A DNA stretch of 64,000 nt from Sesbania bispinosa (GCA_026901365.1 QLOH01000843.1:62001-126000); one strand, 5' to 3'. Shown: positions 1 to 11,488, counted from the first letter of the stretch. Notes: generated by a model from the sequence alone, not told the origin. Program-made: numbers and translations.

Positions 1-106
1 ATTTATTAGGGTTTTCTTGTAGCCATCTATTTCTTCTCCATACCCAAATCGCGAAGACGAAGACGAAGACGAAGAGCTACCAAAGAGGTCGCGTTTTAAG
101 TGTGTG

Positions 107-583
107 ATGAAAGGAGGCGGTTCATACTCTCAGAAGAACAGTGGAAAATGCACATCGTCTTCTTCGTCGATATCGCGTGCGAGGAGATGTCGTTATGGAG
201 AGAACTTGATTTTGTACACCTCAAACAGTGAAAAGAATCCTGGAAGACTCTTCTGGAGGTGTCCATTGTGGGATGTAAGTTTCATTCCCTTCTTCCATTT
301 GTGCTCATATATGGGTTTGACTTCTTAATGTGTGTTGTGTTTTTGGTAGACCCGAATGAGCTGTAAATATTTCCAGTGGGCTGATGAAGAACTCCCTGAA
401 GGAACTGCTATGCATACTGATAATTCAGCGGAAGAGATGAAGATGAAGATTTCGAAGCTGCGGTTGAAACTTGCTGCAGAAAGGAAAAGTGGGAGGATGA
501 AGTTGTTTTTTGTTGTATTGGCTTGGGCTGTCACTTTTGTAGTGTGTATGTTTTGTGCACTGAATTGTAATTGCAGGGTTTGA
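107..583 (+). CDS. GRF-type zinc-finger protein with C-terminal membrane anchor (2 exons)
   Basis: Exons are 107-274 and 350-583. The intron (275-349) starts GTAAGT, ends GGTAG and keeps phase 0. The product is 133 residues. Residues 28-66 match the GRF zinc finger: C28, G31, the NPGR motif near 44-47, C52, C61, then KYFQW and an acidic run. GRF fingers usually begin CxCG; here the second Cys is Tyr (Y30), so one usual zinc ligand is missing. Residues 80-105 are charged and heptad-like, and 107-127 are a hydrophobic membrane segment. GRF fingers bind single-stranded nucleic acid in other proteins; the role of this short plant form is unknown. I start at the ATG at 107, because the codon before it is GTG. 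The gene runs convergently toward the MULE transposase and probably lies inside the same element. Gene structure is secure; function is not. Confidence 0.82.
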
Positions 584-1177
584 TGAGTGAGTTTTTGAGG
601 AGTTAGGGAGAAAAAGGGGGGAACAATGTATTATGTTGGGTAGAGCAATTCGCTTAATGTTGTTCCCTGTCCCCACAACAACAATGTATTTGTTGTCTTT
701 TGTTATCAATGAAATCTATTTTGGTGAAAAATGATTAAAGTATGATGTTATTTTTGTGCTCTAATTTGAAAATTCAACAAGTTTGGAATGAGACATTTGT
801 TTAAGTAAAGGTTAGCACATGAAGCCATATCCATTTGTTATTATGTGTCATATTGGCACTGTTAAACATTGACAGGTAAGCACTCCATGTCATTTCCATT
901 GATAATAATGTGCCATATATGCACTAATACACATATGTAGCATGTGTCTGAACTGAACTACAGCCAACATTACATGTGCTCAAAAGTGAGAATCAAAAAC
1001 AGTAAATGCTATGCTTAAAAGCAAAGTACCATAGCATGTTCCTAAAAAGACAAAAAACCACATATCATATAGAAAATAAACAATGTCACTACACAATCTC
1101 CCAAAAAAGGTCACATGGTTGGACTACTTTTTCCTACATATTAAAAACTGAGACCATGTGCTCAAAAGGTACTGTCT
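584..1177. other. Spacer between the two convergent MULE genes
   Basis: This stretch holds the 3' end of the GRF gene and the 3' flank of the transposase. An AATGAA hexamer at 707-712 could act as a weak poly(A) signal for the GRF transcript. I see no coding region. Confidence 0.4.
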
Positions 1178-4100
1178 TCAGGGTGCACTGCCTTCTTTGT
1201 CCTTGTTTGCTTCATTGCTTGAACCACTTCCTCTAGCTTCATTCAATGCATTTGTTCTACCATCTCTTCCATCAGTTTTGGGATCTTCAAGTGATTCACC
1301 TTGATTTGGTAGAGGTGGCTGCACAGTTGGTACTTGGGTTGAGGTTGCTGGAATCTGTGTTGTTGTTGGTGGGAGTTGAGTTAAGGGAGATGGTCCTTGG
1401 GCTGACTCAGCTACTCGCAGATTATTTTTATGTTGTTCCTGAAATAACAGATAATTAGGTTGGTCTTAAGGTACGAAAAATGTTTAGATCTGTTGAATAT
1501 TTCTTACCCAAACTCTACTCATTTCTCTAACTAATTGCCCAACTGTCATGTTCCTTGCAAATTCTGGGATTGCTGGCCCTGTTTGGTTAGATTTCTTTCT
1601 TCCATGTAAGGTTTAACAATAAACCATTTAAGTAATTGTTTCAGCAGTAGACCATGTTTAGGAATAAATGCATTATGGTTGTTGGTTGTTGGTTTAGGAA
1701 TTACTCTTTTTGTTGTACTTCCTCTTGCGCTCACTGGTTTTTTAGATTGTGCATGAGGCTTTGGATGTTGGTTATCAGATTTCCTCTGCAAATAATGTAA
1801 GTGAACTGGTTAGATAAGAGCTACATTTAACATTGATATTTCAGCAGATTTCTAACTCATTGATTTTATACCTTATTAGTATTGGCTTTGCTTGTAGATG
1901 CTGTAGCAGTCTTGCCACTGGTTTCATTTGATTTTTGAGAGGCCAATGCAGATCTTGTCACTCTTGTAGTTGCCTGGGAATTCTGTGACGTCTAGGAACA
2001 CATTGGTTGCTTACCTTTGTCTTTTACCTGGCAAAACAACTACATTAGTACACATGTCAAAATAATTGGACCATCTTTTGTAGGATCTGTGGGAGTGTAC
2101 TAACTGATGTCTTGGTCTTCTGGGTGTGCTTAGTTGCAGCTGGTTGTTGGTTGACATTTGGTTCCCTTCTACTAGATGCACCCTGATTTTTAGTACAGGA
2201 TTTAGTTAGCTGCATAGTATGCATATAACATATTCAATATAGGATTACATTAAGGAATGCATGTCTAACCTGTTGTGATCCAGTTGGAGGTCTCTGTGTG
2301 CTGTTTTGAGTTTGCTGAAGTTGTGTCTCAACTCCCTGTGTTGATCCATCTTCATTCCCTGGGTCATTATCTTGCTCAGTTGGTTGCACTGGTGGCTGTG
2401 TACAGCTTCTGCTATTATGTCCCAGTTGTTGACACCTACTGCATCTGGTGGTTGTCTTAGATCTCTTCAGCTTAGTTGGATTGTTGTCTTCATCTGGCTC
2501 CCTCCTTCTGAGTTTCTTGGGCCTACCAGGACCAGGTTTGTATGCAGGTGGTAGAATCAATTCACCACCAGTTTTGGCCATAATTGTTCTCCATTTATTG
2601 GAGCAATGACTTGACCATAGGTGAGTTCATATGCAGACCTTTTGTAATATGCATGCACATAAGTTTATGGGTCCTCTCCCTTGTAGGTGATAGCTGCAAC
2701 AACATGCTTACAAGGGATCCCTACTAGTTCCCAAAAATTACATGTACAAGATTTTGTGGCCAGATTAACTATGAATCTATCCCTCCCAACAGTGTGTCTC
2801 GCCTCAAATCTCAACTCACCTGCCCATGTAGCCAACCAATTCCCACTATATTCAATTTCCTTATCCAGTCTTTTCCTAGGTTTAGGCATGATATCTCCCT
2901 CATATTTATCTAGCTTTTCCTTCAATGCAGCAAACCTACCCATGATATAGGTTCTCATCCACTCAAACATTGTGATTATGGGTTTATCCCTAGCAAGTAA
3001 AATTGTGCTATTAAATGATTCAGACAAGTTATTCATGAGTACATCACACATAGGGTAAAAACTAAATGCATGCTTACACCATGATTTAGTTGGTATTGCC
3101 TTCAGCCAATCATATGCTTTTTGGTCTAATTTGATCCATCTTCTCCTCCCATGCTTGAATGTATGTTGATTTTGCAGCACCCATCATCAAATCTCGTAGC
3201 ATTGTCCCTCCTCCAAATTTTTTCTTAAAGTTGGCATACAGGTGTCTAAGACAGAACCTATGCTCAACCCCCTCAAGCAATTCCTCAAAACTGGTATCAA
3301 GCCCTGCCACAGTGATATAAAGCACATAAGTATAATGGAAAATACAATATTAAATTACAAATAATTGAAGGTTTAAGATAATATACCTTCTGTTGGTCTG
3401 ATATAAAAACCCATCTGTTGGTCCTCACATCACCAATATCCTCAAGCAATAGTTGTAAAAACCATCTCCATGACTCCTTGGTTTCTGTCTCAACTGCTGC
3501 AAAAGCAAGTGGGAAGTATTGATCATTAGGATCTCTTCCCACTGCTATCAAAAGTTGTCCACCATACTGTGTTTTTAGATGGCATCCATCTACACCAATG
3601 AAAGGCCTACAACCTTGCACAAAATACAAATCCTTTCTTGCAGCCCTCCAAGCACATGTAATAACTACCAAATCTTGGAGGCAATTCTGGTGACAATCTC
3701 TCCAACTGAATCTTGCATGTATTTCCCATACTAACCCTCCTCAACTCTGCACTATAGTCCCATAATAAGGTGTATTGCTGGTTGGCATCACCTTCAACAA
3801 TGTTAATAGCATACCTTCTTGCCCTCCATGCCTTCCACTCACTAACCCCTGCACTGTAATTCCTCCTGACATCATCAATCATCTCATTAAGTGACATCCT
3901 GGTTGAACTCCTAAATTTGTCCACTATTACTTTGGCAATCCACTTAGAACTTGCATTTTTGTTATTAAACACCCTGCCACACCTATGCCTCCCCACCAGT
4001 GTCTTTATTCTAAAGGTTTCATTACCATCCACTTTACTACACAGTACAGTAAAAGGACACTTCCTTGTACACACTGCCCTTGCCTGGACTAAGTCATTTT

Positions 4101-5279
4101 TTACAAATTTCACTTGTTTACCATTGAGAATATTGTGCTCAACCATTGCATCTTTGAATTCATTGATTGAACCAAACTCCATACCCAATTTCCACTTAAA
4201 AGTCTTGCACATCTCTGCCTTATGATACCTTTCATACTTGTTTCTTGTCTCCTCATTGCCATCAAGGCTTTCAACATCACTGCTTAATTCCTCACTTTCA
4301 TACTCCTCCTCCATGTTGTGCATATTAGCAACATCAGGTGGAGCAAAACCACCAACATTAGCATTGCCATTCCCAGATGCAACCCCACTTCTTTCTCCTG
4401 CATATCCAACATCATTTTGTGCATTCCTCACCCTTTCGTTCAAATCTGCCTCAGCTTGACCCACTTCAGGCATACTAAAACCATCATCAGCACCTATTGC
4501 CCTCTCCTCCTCACTGTCATCAAAGTGCACATCCCTTACAGAATCCTCACTACAGTCACTATCAACCCCTTCAGGATCAACATTTGGTTCAACACCTTCA
4601 GGATCAACATTTGGCTCAACCCCTTGAGGATCAACATTTGGTTCAACACCTTCATGATCAAAATTTGGTTCAACCACTTCAGGATCATCATTTGGCTCAA
4701 CCCCTTCAGGATTAACATTTGGTTCAACCACTGCAGGATGAACAGTTGGTGCAACCCCTTCAGGATGAACATTTGGTTCTTCATTCAAATTATCAACAGG
4801 TTGGCTAGGCATTGGTGCACTCCCTATTTCACTATTTTGGATATTAACAGGCACCTCATTTACATTCACATTGCACTCACTCACTTCCACATCATTCACC
4901 TGCACCTCATTCACTTCAACCTCATTCACCTGCACATTTTCTTCCACTGTTCTGTTAGCAATAAGGGGAACATTTACAGGGAGGAAATTGGCCATATTAC
5001 TCAAACTGTGCTCTAAGTAAATTTCCATTTCACATTTTTTATTTTCAATAATAGTGGCCAACTCAAGTGCATCTTCATCATTCATCAATTGTTTTAACCC
5101 TTTCTTAAAAGTAGCCCCTTTCTCCTTCCACCACATAAACACCTTGTCTACATAACCCAAATCCTTAGCTAAGCCTAATGCTTCAAAGTAGGACCATTTG
5201 TCCGTGTCTAGCCCATGGAACACGTGAATCTCTCCCCCTTATAATAAAGTCTAGGTTTCAAGACAAATTTACCCATATG
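1178..5279 (-). pseudogene. MULE (MuDR-type) transposase, broken
   Basis: Domains in order on -: PB1-like N-terminal domain (5279-5000), acidic linker with repeats, MuDR DNA-binding region (about 4210-3700), MULE transposase core with GCRPFIGVDGCHLK (3620-3390), SWIM finger with CTCN then CKH (about 2740-2690), CCHC knuckle CSRCQQLGHNSRSC (about 2440), and a Pro/Thr-rich tail ending at TGA 1178-1180. An intron near 3304-3386 is suggested by a GTAT donor and GGCAG acceptor. The last exon is 1178-1438, and the exon before it ends at 1508. Breaks seen: an extra GA near 5231, an extra T near 3632, a shift near 3133 and a frame mismatch near 1610. The start codon lies beyond the CACTA insertion at 10860-10862. 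It would have been the element's cut-and-paste transposase, and it is not translatable as it stands. Confidence 0.85.
4560..4785 (-). repeat. 27-bp coding minisatellite in the transposase linker
   Basis: About eight copies of a 27-bp unit encode the 9-residue repeat PEGVEPNVD with small changes. An upstream block of alternating VNE/VQV/VEV words (about 4840-4940) is also repetitive. Such acidic linkers are usually disordered and variable in length. Confidence 0.8.
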
Positions 5280-5690
5280 CACTACTGCAGAAAAGGCTTT
5301 CTACGACGGTTAAAAAGAGGCTTCTACGACGGTTGCACAACCGTCGTAGATCCAGGCGTCGTTGTTAAGTGGAATTTGTCACGACGCGTGCTAACCGTCG
5401 TTGTAAACTGACTTTCTACGACGGTTAGGACTGGTAACCGTCATGAAAAGCCTTACTTTCCACGACGGTTAGGACTGGTAACCGTCGTGAAAAGTCTTGC
5501 TTTCCACGACGGTTAGTAAAGGAACCGTCGTGAAAAGCAACACGACGGTTGTGACCATAACCGTCGTGGAAACTACTTCAACCCACCCTTCTTGAGCAAC
5601 TCTTCTACGACAGTTGTGACCACAACCGTCGTGAAAAGCCTACTTTCCACGACGGTTGTGTCCACAATCGTCGTGGAAAGTCTAAATTTT
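5280..5690. repeat. CACTA-1 left terminal and subterminal repeats
   Basis: After the terminal repeat come at least six inverted pairs of TTTC(T/C)ACGACGGTT and AACCGTCGT(G/A)GAAA, separated by 5-12 bp. Each pair could fold into a hairpin. In En/Spm, subterminal repeats of this kind bind the TNPA-type protein; binding here is inferred. Confidence 0.85.
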
Positions 5691-5922
5691 TTTTTTAGTT
5701 TGTTCTGTTTTTTACAATTTTCCCAAACCTGCAAACAGAAAATACGGTCTAGACAATCCCAGCAATGAAAAATCAGCAATACCAACATACTAATGACACT
5801 TCACATACTCGGTGCACTAATCAATTTACATAATCACATTACACGTAAAATCTAATATAAAAGCTACTATAAGTAATGAAACTATATAAAAAAACTACTA
5901 CAAGTATACAAATACTGATCAA

Positions 5923-8757
5923 CTACTCTAAAGTTTTGTTATACAAGTCAATAACATATGCAGCCCATGTCTTTCTGATGTAATCAATTGAAGCAGAGTT
6001 GAGTGGGCTACTATCCATGAAATACTGCAAAATAAAATAACTTGTAATTAGTGGATAGATCAATTGCATGACGATTGGTGTTAACTTGTTTGTTGGATTA
6101 CCTTGTCCAATGCGACTTGAATTCCCCCTTGCACAATGCAAGACATCCATTGCATGACGTAATAGCCACACTCATACCCTCCAACTTGTTTGTTGGACTA
6201 CAATTCAAAATGAATATTAGTCAAATAATTAAAACCGTAGACAACACTTTATTAAAATATCTTATTGAATCCATGTAAATACCTTGACGTATTTCCAGGT
6301 TAGCTTATGAGCTCTATGTCCAGCTCTACCCATCAACATTTGATATGTTGAATATGCACTAATATAAAAATTATCACACGATTTAGAGTTTAATAATTCA
6401 ATAAAAGACTTGTAAAGTTAATAAATTCATTGTCATTACCTATTGACTATGTCAAAAAATCTCTTCGGGGGCCTCTTATGCAATGAACAAAACCACAGAG
6501 CGCTGTCTTCGTCGACAGATATAACCAGTAGTTGCCAGTGGCGTCTGCATTGAAAATTAGTTAATACTGCAAGATATTTATTTTGATAATGATAAAAATA
6601 TTAAAAAACCTACAAGTATTTCCACTTACTCATGAAAGTAAGGTGCTAAATAAATCTTCTTGCCCTCATCTTGCAAGGCATTGGCGATGTACACCTGAAT
6701 AGTTGTTCTTTCATTTACACCCTCACAGGTTAGATGAGGGTCAATGAATCCATACACATCCTCATGTGAGGATAACGAAGCCAAAAACCTGAAATAAGAA
6801 ATATTTCGTTGTGAGGAAATTTCCTTCTAAAGTTACTTAATAATAAAGCTAAAAGTTTAGTTGGCAAAGTACTTACAATTCCCACACATGAATGACAGTG
6901 ATGTTAAGATATCCATCGCCTGCCACAACCTCTCCTATATCTGAGACGGTTAAATACAGGGGTATGGACATATGTATCGTACCAAAAACTTCATCATCCC
7001 ATGGCAACTCGATAGAGCTGTATTTAATGGCGGATGCAACCTCTAACAAGCTAGCAAGGGGATCATCGGTTGGAAAAGGTCCCTTCTTGGTATTTTCTTT
7101 TTGTTGTTTCTTTTGTACTTTTTGCTGCACATAAAGAACAATGTATTGTGAAAAGTAGTAATATATATAGATACATTGTTGAGGATATAAAAAAGAAACA
7201 TTTAATTGTGAAAAGTAGTAATATATATAAGTGTCAACTATACCATAGGGGTTGGAGTTTGTCTAACTAGATGCCGGGGCCAGGCAATAAAGGTCTGATA
7301 TGCTTGTTGTACAATAGCAACCTCCAATGTCTGGATAGGCACAGGAGCATTCTCATCGAAAACCTTTTCCACTGATACCTTGACTGTGTCAGGTGAAAGA
7401 GGAATATTATGTACCGTGGTGGCCCCTGTGAAAACCTTCCCCAAAGCCACCAACTTAGGGGATGGTGTGCACTCCATATACAGCTGACATGGGATTTCAT
7501 CCACCTGACCCCCATCTGGTGAACAACTACCCTTTGTACTGATTTTATTAGCATTAGTCACAAAGTCTTGACTAGGAGCACCTGTCTGCGATGCATTCAA
7601 CAATTCCTGCTTGTACAACTCCAACTCGATCCTCATTTCATCTTTCACCTTATTTGTGATTTCAACTGTGAGCTGTTGTGTTAGCTTTTCGATGTGGTCA
7701 CTGCTAGGCTCACTTGATGAGGAGTTCTTGGACTTTGATCCAAAAAATGACCGAATACCAACCCTTGCTCCAGCAGCACGAACACGACCAGGGTGCTCTG
7801 GTCGTCCAATAGCAGTAGCAAGTATATCATCACGACCTTCTGCTGTAAAGGTCCCCTGAGTAGATTGCTCAACCAAAGAATCCTGCAGTTAACAAATATA
7901 GTGACAGAGAGCGTGAGTATGGAATCAATAATTTGTATAGTAAATAAAAAATCAATTACAAAATTAAAACTTACAATCTTCTCAGAGATAACGCGTCATT
8001 CTTCAGAGGTATATACCCCTGAGGGTTTAACACGGGCCTGCTTCCATTTTTCATGACGTGTAGGCGGTGATGAAGGGTCTGCAATAGGATCATCACCATC
8101 TGCAGCTCTGTCTTTCAACTTCTTCTTTATCATTTTTTCTTCAAGCAATTTATAACCCCCACGAGACAGAATGTGGGGGGTTACATTATGTGCTTGAATC
8201 TCCTTAGCCTTCCTCCTTACATCCTGTAGTGAATGAATAATAAATTACTACAAATCTATACAAAACTGAATGAGTAAAACAAACTGAATTGCACTAACCT
8301 GCCAATGTTCTTGTTCACGGAGTTCCACAAATTGTTCCCAAGTCTCTTCATCAATGCCCTGATATTTGGTACAAGGATTCTGACCCTTCTTTGGGCCAAA
8401 AATATATGTGGTCGTTAGCAGGGACTTAAACTGACGCCACTTCACCGCAATCGAAGACAATAACTTCGATTCCAATGACGGTACATTTGGTATATCAAAA
8501 TGAGCCTATATGAAAAACAAAGATAGAATCAGTCATACATTAGAGTTAACATCAAATTCATAAAAAACTTGACAAAAAATCATATAAGTGTTTTACCAAA
8601 ACATCCTTCAACAGCACGGTCTTCTCAGCCTCAGTCACATGCTCCCAAGTCGGTGTTAAAATTGAAATTTTGTCTCGGGCCAATACACCGAGATAACTGC
8701 TAAGGAGATCGGAGTTTGGCCCAGTAGCCACCCCGCTATCAACATTAATGGTCAGTG
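5923..8757 (-). pseudogene. CACTA PTTA-type (Transposase_24) protein fused to Ulp1-like C48 peptidase, broken
   Basis: Exon-like blocks on - run from about 8757 to a TAG at 5923-5925. The first part (8757-7244) has SSYLGVLARDKI, GIDEETWEQFVELR, LSRGGYKLLEEKM and GRPEHPGRVRAAGA, which are hallmarks of the plant PTTA/En-Spm family. The second part is a Ulp1-like cysteine peptidase: HWQLLVISVDEDSALWF (about 6536-6486, catalytic His region) and ECGYYVMQWM (about 6173-6144, catalytic Cys region), ending in YIRKTWAAYVIDLYNKTLE. Donors and acceptors follow GT-AG, for example at 8600 and 7972. An in-frame TGA at 7996-7998 breaks the reading frame and fits CGA to TGA. Many plant CACTA elements carry such fused genes; their role in transposition is unclear. 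Confidence 0.75.
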
Positions 8758-8787
8758 TTACCTTCTCCCCATTGGCGCATTTCTGTG

Positions 8788-10632
8788 CAAGCCGTCGTGG
8801 TAGCCCACTATTACTCCTGCACCACCCATGTTTTGCTATTCACACCCCCTTCCTTTCTGAAACCCCTAATGCTCCCTGCACCTCTCCACTTTACTTGTCA
8901 CACCCCCCATAAGGTCTTCCACGACGGGTGTCCACTGGGCCCGTCGTGGTAGCCCACTATTACTCCTGCACCACCCATGTTTTGCTATTCACACCCCCTT
9001 CCTTTCTGAAACCACTAATGCTCCCTGCACCACCCCACTTTACTTGTCACACCCCCCATAAGGTCTTCCACGACGGGTGTCCACTGGGCCCGTCATGGTA
9101 GCCCACTATTACTCCTGCACCACCCATGTTTTGCTATTCACACCCCTTCCTTTCTGAACCCCTAATGCTACCTGCACCACCCCACTTTACTTGTCACACC
9201 CCCCATAAGGTCTTCCACGACGGGTGTCCACTGGGCCCGTCGTGGTAGCCCACTATTACTCCTGCACCACCCCTGCTTTTCTATCCCCACCCCCTTCCTT
9301 TCTCAACCCCTAATGCCACCTGCATCACCCCACTTTACTTGTCACACCCCCCATAAGGTCTTCCACGACGGGTGTCCACTGGGCCCGTCGTGGTAGTCCA
9401 CTATTACTCCTGCACCACCCCTGCTTTTCTATTCCCACCCCCCTTCCTTTCAGAATCCCTAATGCCACCTGCACCACCCCACTTTACTTGTCACACCCCC
9501 CATAAGGTCTTCCACGACGGGTGTCCACTGGGCCCGTCGTGGTAGCCCACTATTACTCCTGCACCACCCCTGCTTTTCTATTCCCACCCCCTTCCTTTCT
9601 GAACCCCTAATGCCACCTGCACCACCCCACTTAACTTGTCACACCCCCATAAGGTCTTCCACGACGGGTGTCCACTGCGCCCGTCGTGGTAGCCCACTAT
9701 TACTCCTGCACCACCCCTGCTTTTCTATTCCCACCCCTTCCTTTCTCAACCCCTAATGCCACCTGCACCACCCCACTTTACTTGTCACACCCCCCATAAG
9801 GTCTTCCGCGACGGGTGTCCACTGGGCCCGTCGTGGTAGCCCACTATTACTCCTGCACCACCCCTGCTTTTCTATTCCCACCCCCTTCCTTTCTGAATCC
9901 CTAATGCCACCTGCACCACCCCACTTTACTTGTCACACCCCCCATAAGGTCTTCCACGACGGGTGTCCACTGGGCCCGTCGTGGTAGCCCACTATTACTC
10001 CTGCACCACCCCTGCTTTTCTATTCCCACCCCCTTCCTTTCTGAACCCCTAATGCCACCTGCACCACCCCACTTTACTTGTCACACCCCCCATAAGGTCT
10101 TCCACGACGGGTGTCCACTGGGCCTGTCGTGGTAGCCCACTATTACTCCTGCACCACCCCTGCTTTTCTATTCACACCCCCTTCCTTTCTGAACCCCTAA
10201 TGCTACCTGCACCACCCCACTTTACTTGTCACACCCCCCATAAGGTCTTCCACGACGGGTGTCCACTGGGCCCGTTGTGGTAGCCCGCTATTACTCCTGC
10301 ACCACCCATGTTTTTCTATTCACACCCCCTTCCTTTCTGAAACCCCTAATGCTCCCTGCACCTCCCCACTTTACTTGTCACACACCCCATAAGGTCTTCC
10401 ACGACGGGTGTCCACTGGGCCCGTCGTGGTAGCCCACTATTACTCCTGCACCACCCATGGTTTGCTATTCACACCCCCTTCCTTTCTGAAACCCCTAATG
10501 CTCCCTGCACCTCACCACTTTACTTGTCACACCCCCTTAAGGTCTTCCACGACGGGTGTCCACTGGGCCCGTCTTGGTAGCCCACTATAACTCATGCACC
10601 ACCCATTTTTGCTATTCACACCCTCTTTATTT
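8788..10632. repeat. 148-bp tandem array, about 12.4 copies, each with a hairpin
   Basis: The word CCACGACGGG recurs at 8919, 9068, 9215, 9363, 9512, 9659, 9954, 10102, 10250, 10399 and 10547, with one variant copy (CCGCGACGGG) at 9806. Spacing is 147-149 bp. Each unit pairs it with CCCGTCGTGG 11 bp downstream, giving a perfect 10-bp stem in most copies. The rest of the unit is C-rich. The stem shares its ACGACGG core with the CACTA terminal region, so the array may be an amplified set of binding sites. No coding function is supported. Confidence 0.95.
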
Positions 10633-10644
10633 TTGTAAACATTT

Positions 10645-10835
10645 ATTCTAAGGTAGTTTTCTACGACGGTTGATTGGCAACCGTCGTAGAAACGTGCTTT
10701 CTACGACGGTTAAGGGCCAACCGTCGTTGTAAGTTACCCACATAATTGCAAAAATGCCACCGCGCATCTTTCAACGACGGTTGTCCCTCAACCGTCGTGG
10801 AATGCCCGTCGTAGAATGCCTTTTTTGTAGTAGTG
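10645..10835. repeat. CACTA-1 right subterminal and terminal repeats
   Basis: Three inverted ACGACGGTT/AACCGTCGT pairs (about 10662-10800) lead to the terminal repeat that ends TTTTTTGTAGTAGTG at 10835. This mirrors the left end. Confidence 0.85.
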
Positions 10836-10838
10836 ATG

Positions 10839-10862
10839 GTAAGAAGCAACTGAGAACCCCAT
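10839..10862 (-). pseudogene. First codons of the MULE transposase, cut off by the CACTA insertion
   Basis: Read on - from 10862, ATG opens a frame of eight codons (MGFSVASY) running to the ATG target duplication at 10836-10838. With the CACTA element and one duplication removed, the frame enters the PB1-like sequence at 5279 (HMGKFVLKP) without a shift. This places the original transposase start here and the CACTA insertion inside the first exon. Confidence 0.65.
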
Positions 10863-11259
10863 TCCTACAAAGTTCATACATAGAAAGCATTAAAAAAACA
10901 AAGCACTCCATGTGCTACACTGTATACGAAAAAGAAAGGAAAACTCGTGGACCCCACCTTCATTCACAACAACCAAAAACAAAGCCACTATAATAACCAA
11001 GGGAAACACACTTACATGCAGCCCTCACTGTTCGTCAATAAACTTCAACGGGACCAGCAACCACGTTCCAATGACAAGTTCAAGTGGACCACACTATACT
11101 TGCAGTGCGAGCTAGAAGAGAGTGATTCACCACCGTGAAGGGAGAATACGAACGGGACAAAATGTGCAAACTTTGTAGTTAGGGTTCCATTGTAATCTAT
11201 TTTCTACCCTTAGGGACAATTGGGTCTTATTATAATTTAAATTAAAAAATAATTATTAA

Positions 11260-11488
11260 TAAAATGAAATATTATGAGTCAAACTCCATGTCATGTGTGT
11301 GGGCCAGGTCTTTAAGGGGTGATGTGGCATATTAGAAAGCCAAGTCAGCAAGTTAATAGACCTTCTTAACGGCAGGGACATCTGTTAGGGGTTTTAGAAA
11401 CTTCAGGGATATAAAACAAAGGAATTAAACTTCAGGGACGCGGACCCAGGTTGACCGAAACTTCGGGGACGAAAAATATATTTAAGCC
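11260..11488 (-). repeat. MULE right terminal region
   Basis: Read on -, the segment starts GGCTTAAATATATTTTTCG and contains several GTCCC/CCTGAAG words at about 25-45 bp spacing. I place the boundary at 11488. The inner limit is uncertain because the partner repeat is outside the window. Confidence 0.6.

Larger units (their letters stand above)
5280..10835 (-). mobile_element. CACTA (En/Spm) element 1, with ATG target duplication
   Basis: The left end reads CACTACTGCAGAAAAGGC. The right end is the inverse of CACTACTACAAAAAAGGC. About 28 bp of terminal repeat match with three mismatches. The 3-bp duplication ATG flanks it at 5277-5279 and 10836-10838, as expected for CACTA. Subterminal inverted repeats built on ACGACGGTT/AACCGTCGT fill 5297-5690 and 10645-10820. 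Inside are a decayed PTTA/Ulp1-type gene (5923-8757, -) and a 148-bp tandem array (8788-10632). I find no Transposase_21 (TNPD) coding region, so this looks like a non-autonomous derivative of 5556 bp. Confidence 0.92.
1..11488 (-). mobile_element. Mutator-like element (MULE), left end outside window
   Basis: The right end is recognisable. Read on -, it begins GGCTTAAATATATTTTTCG and continues with repeated GTCCC and CCTGAAG words, a terminal sequence type I associate with legume MULEs. The element ends at 11488, and the next 9 bases (ataattaaa) are the expected target-duplication position. The left terminus lies before base 1, so the duplication cannot be confirmed. Inside are a transposase on - that starts near the right end and a GRF-finger gene on + that starts near the left end, so both genes point inward as mudrA and mudrB do in MuDR. 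A CACTA element (5280-10835) interrupts it, leaving about 5.9 kb of MULE sequence here. Confidence 0.65.

Noticed and set aside
3917..5016. Long frames on + opposite the MULE transposase, up to 232 residues
   Set aside because: They mirror the repeats of the transposase linker on -. The - frame has the recognisable domains.
8755..10590. Short frames on + in the tandem array
   Set aside because: The same frame repeats with each unit because the period is close to a multiple of three in places. There is no domain and no start context.
8788..10632. CRISPR-like spacing of repeats
   Set aside because: The whole 148-bp unit is conserved, not only a short repeat with unique spacers. It lies inside a plant CACTA element.
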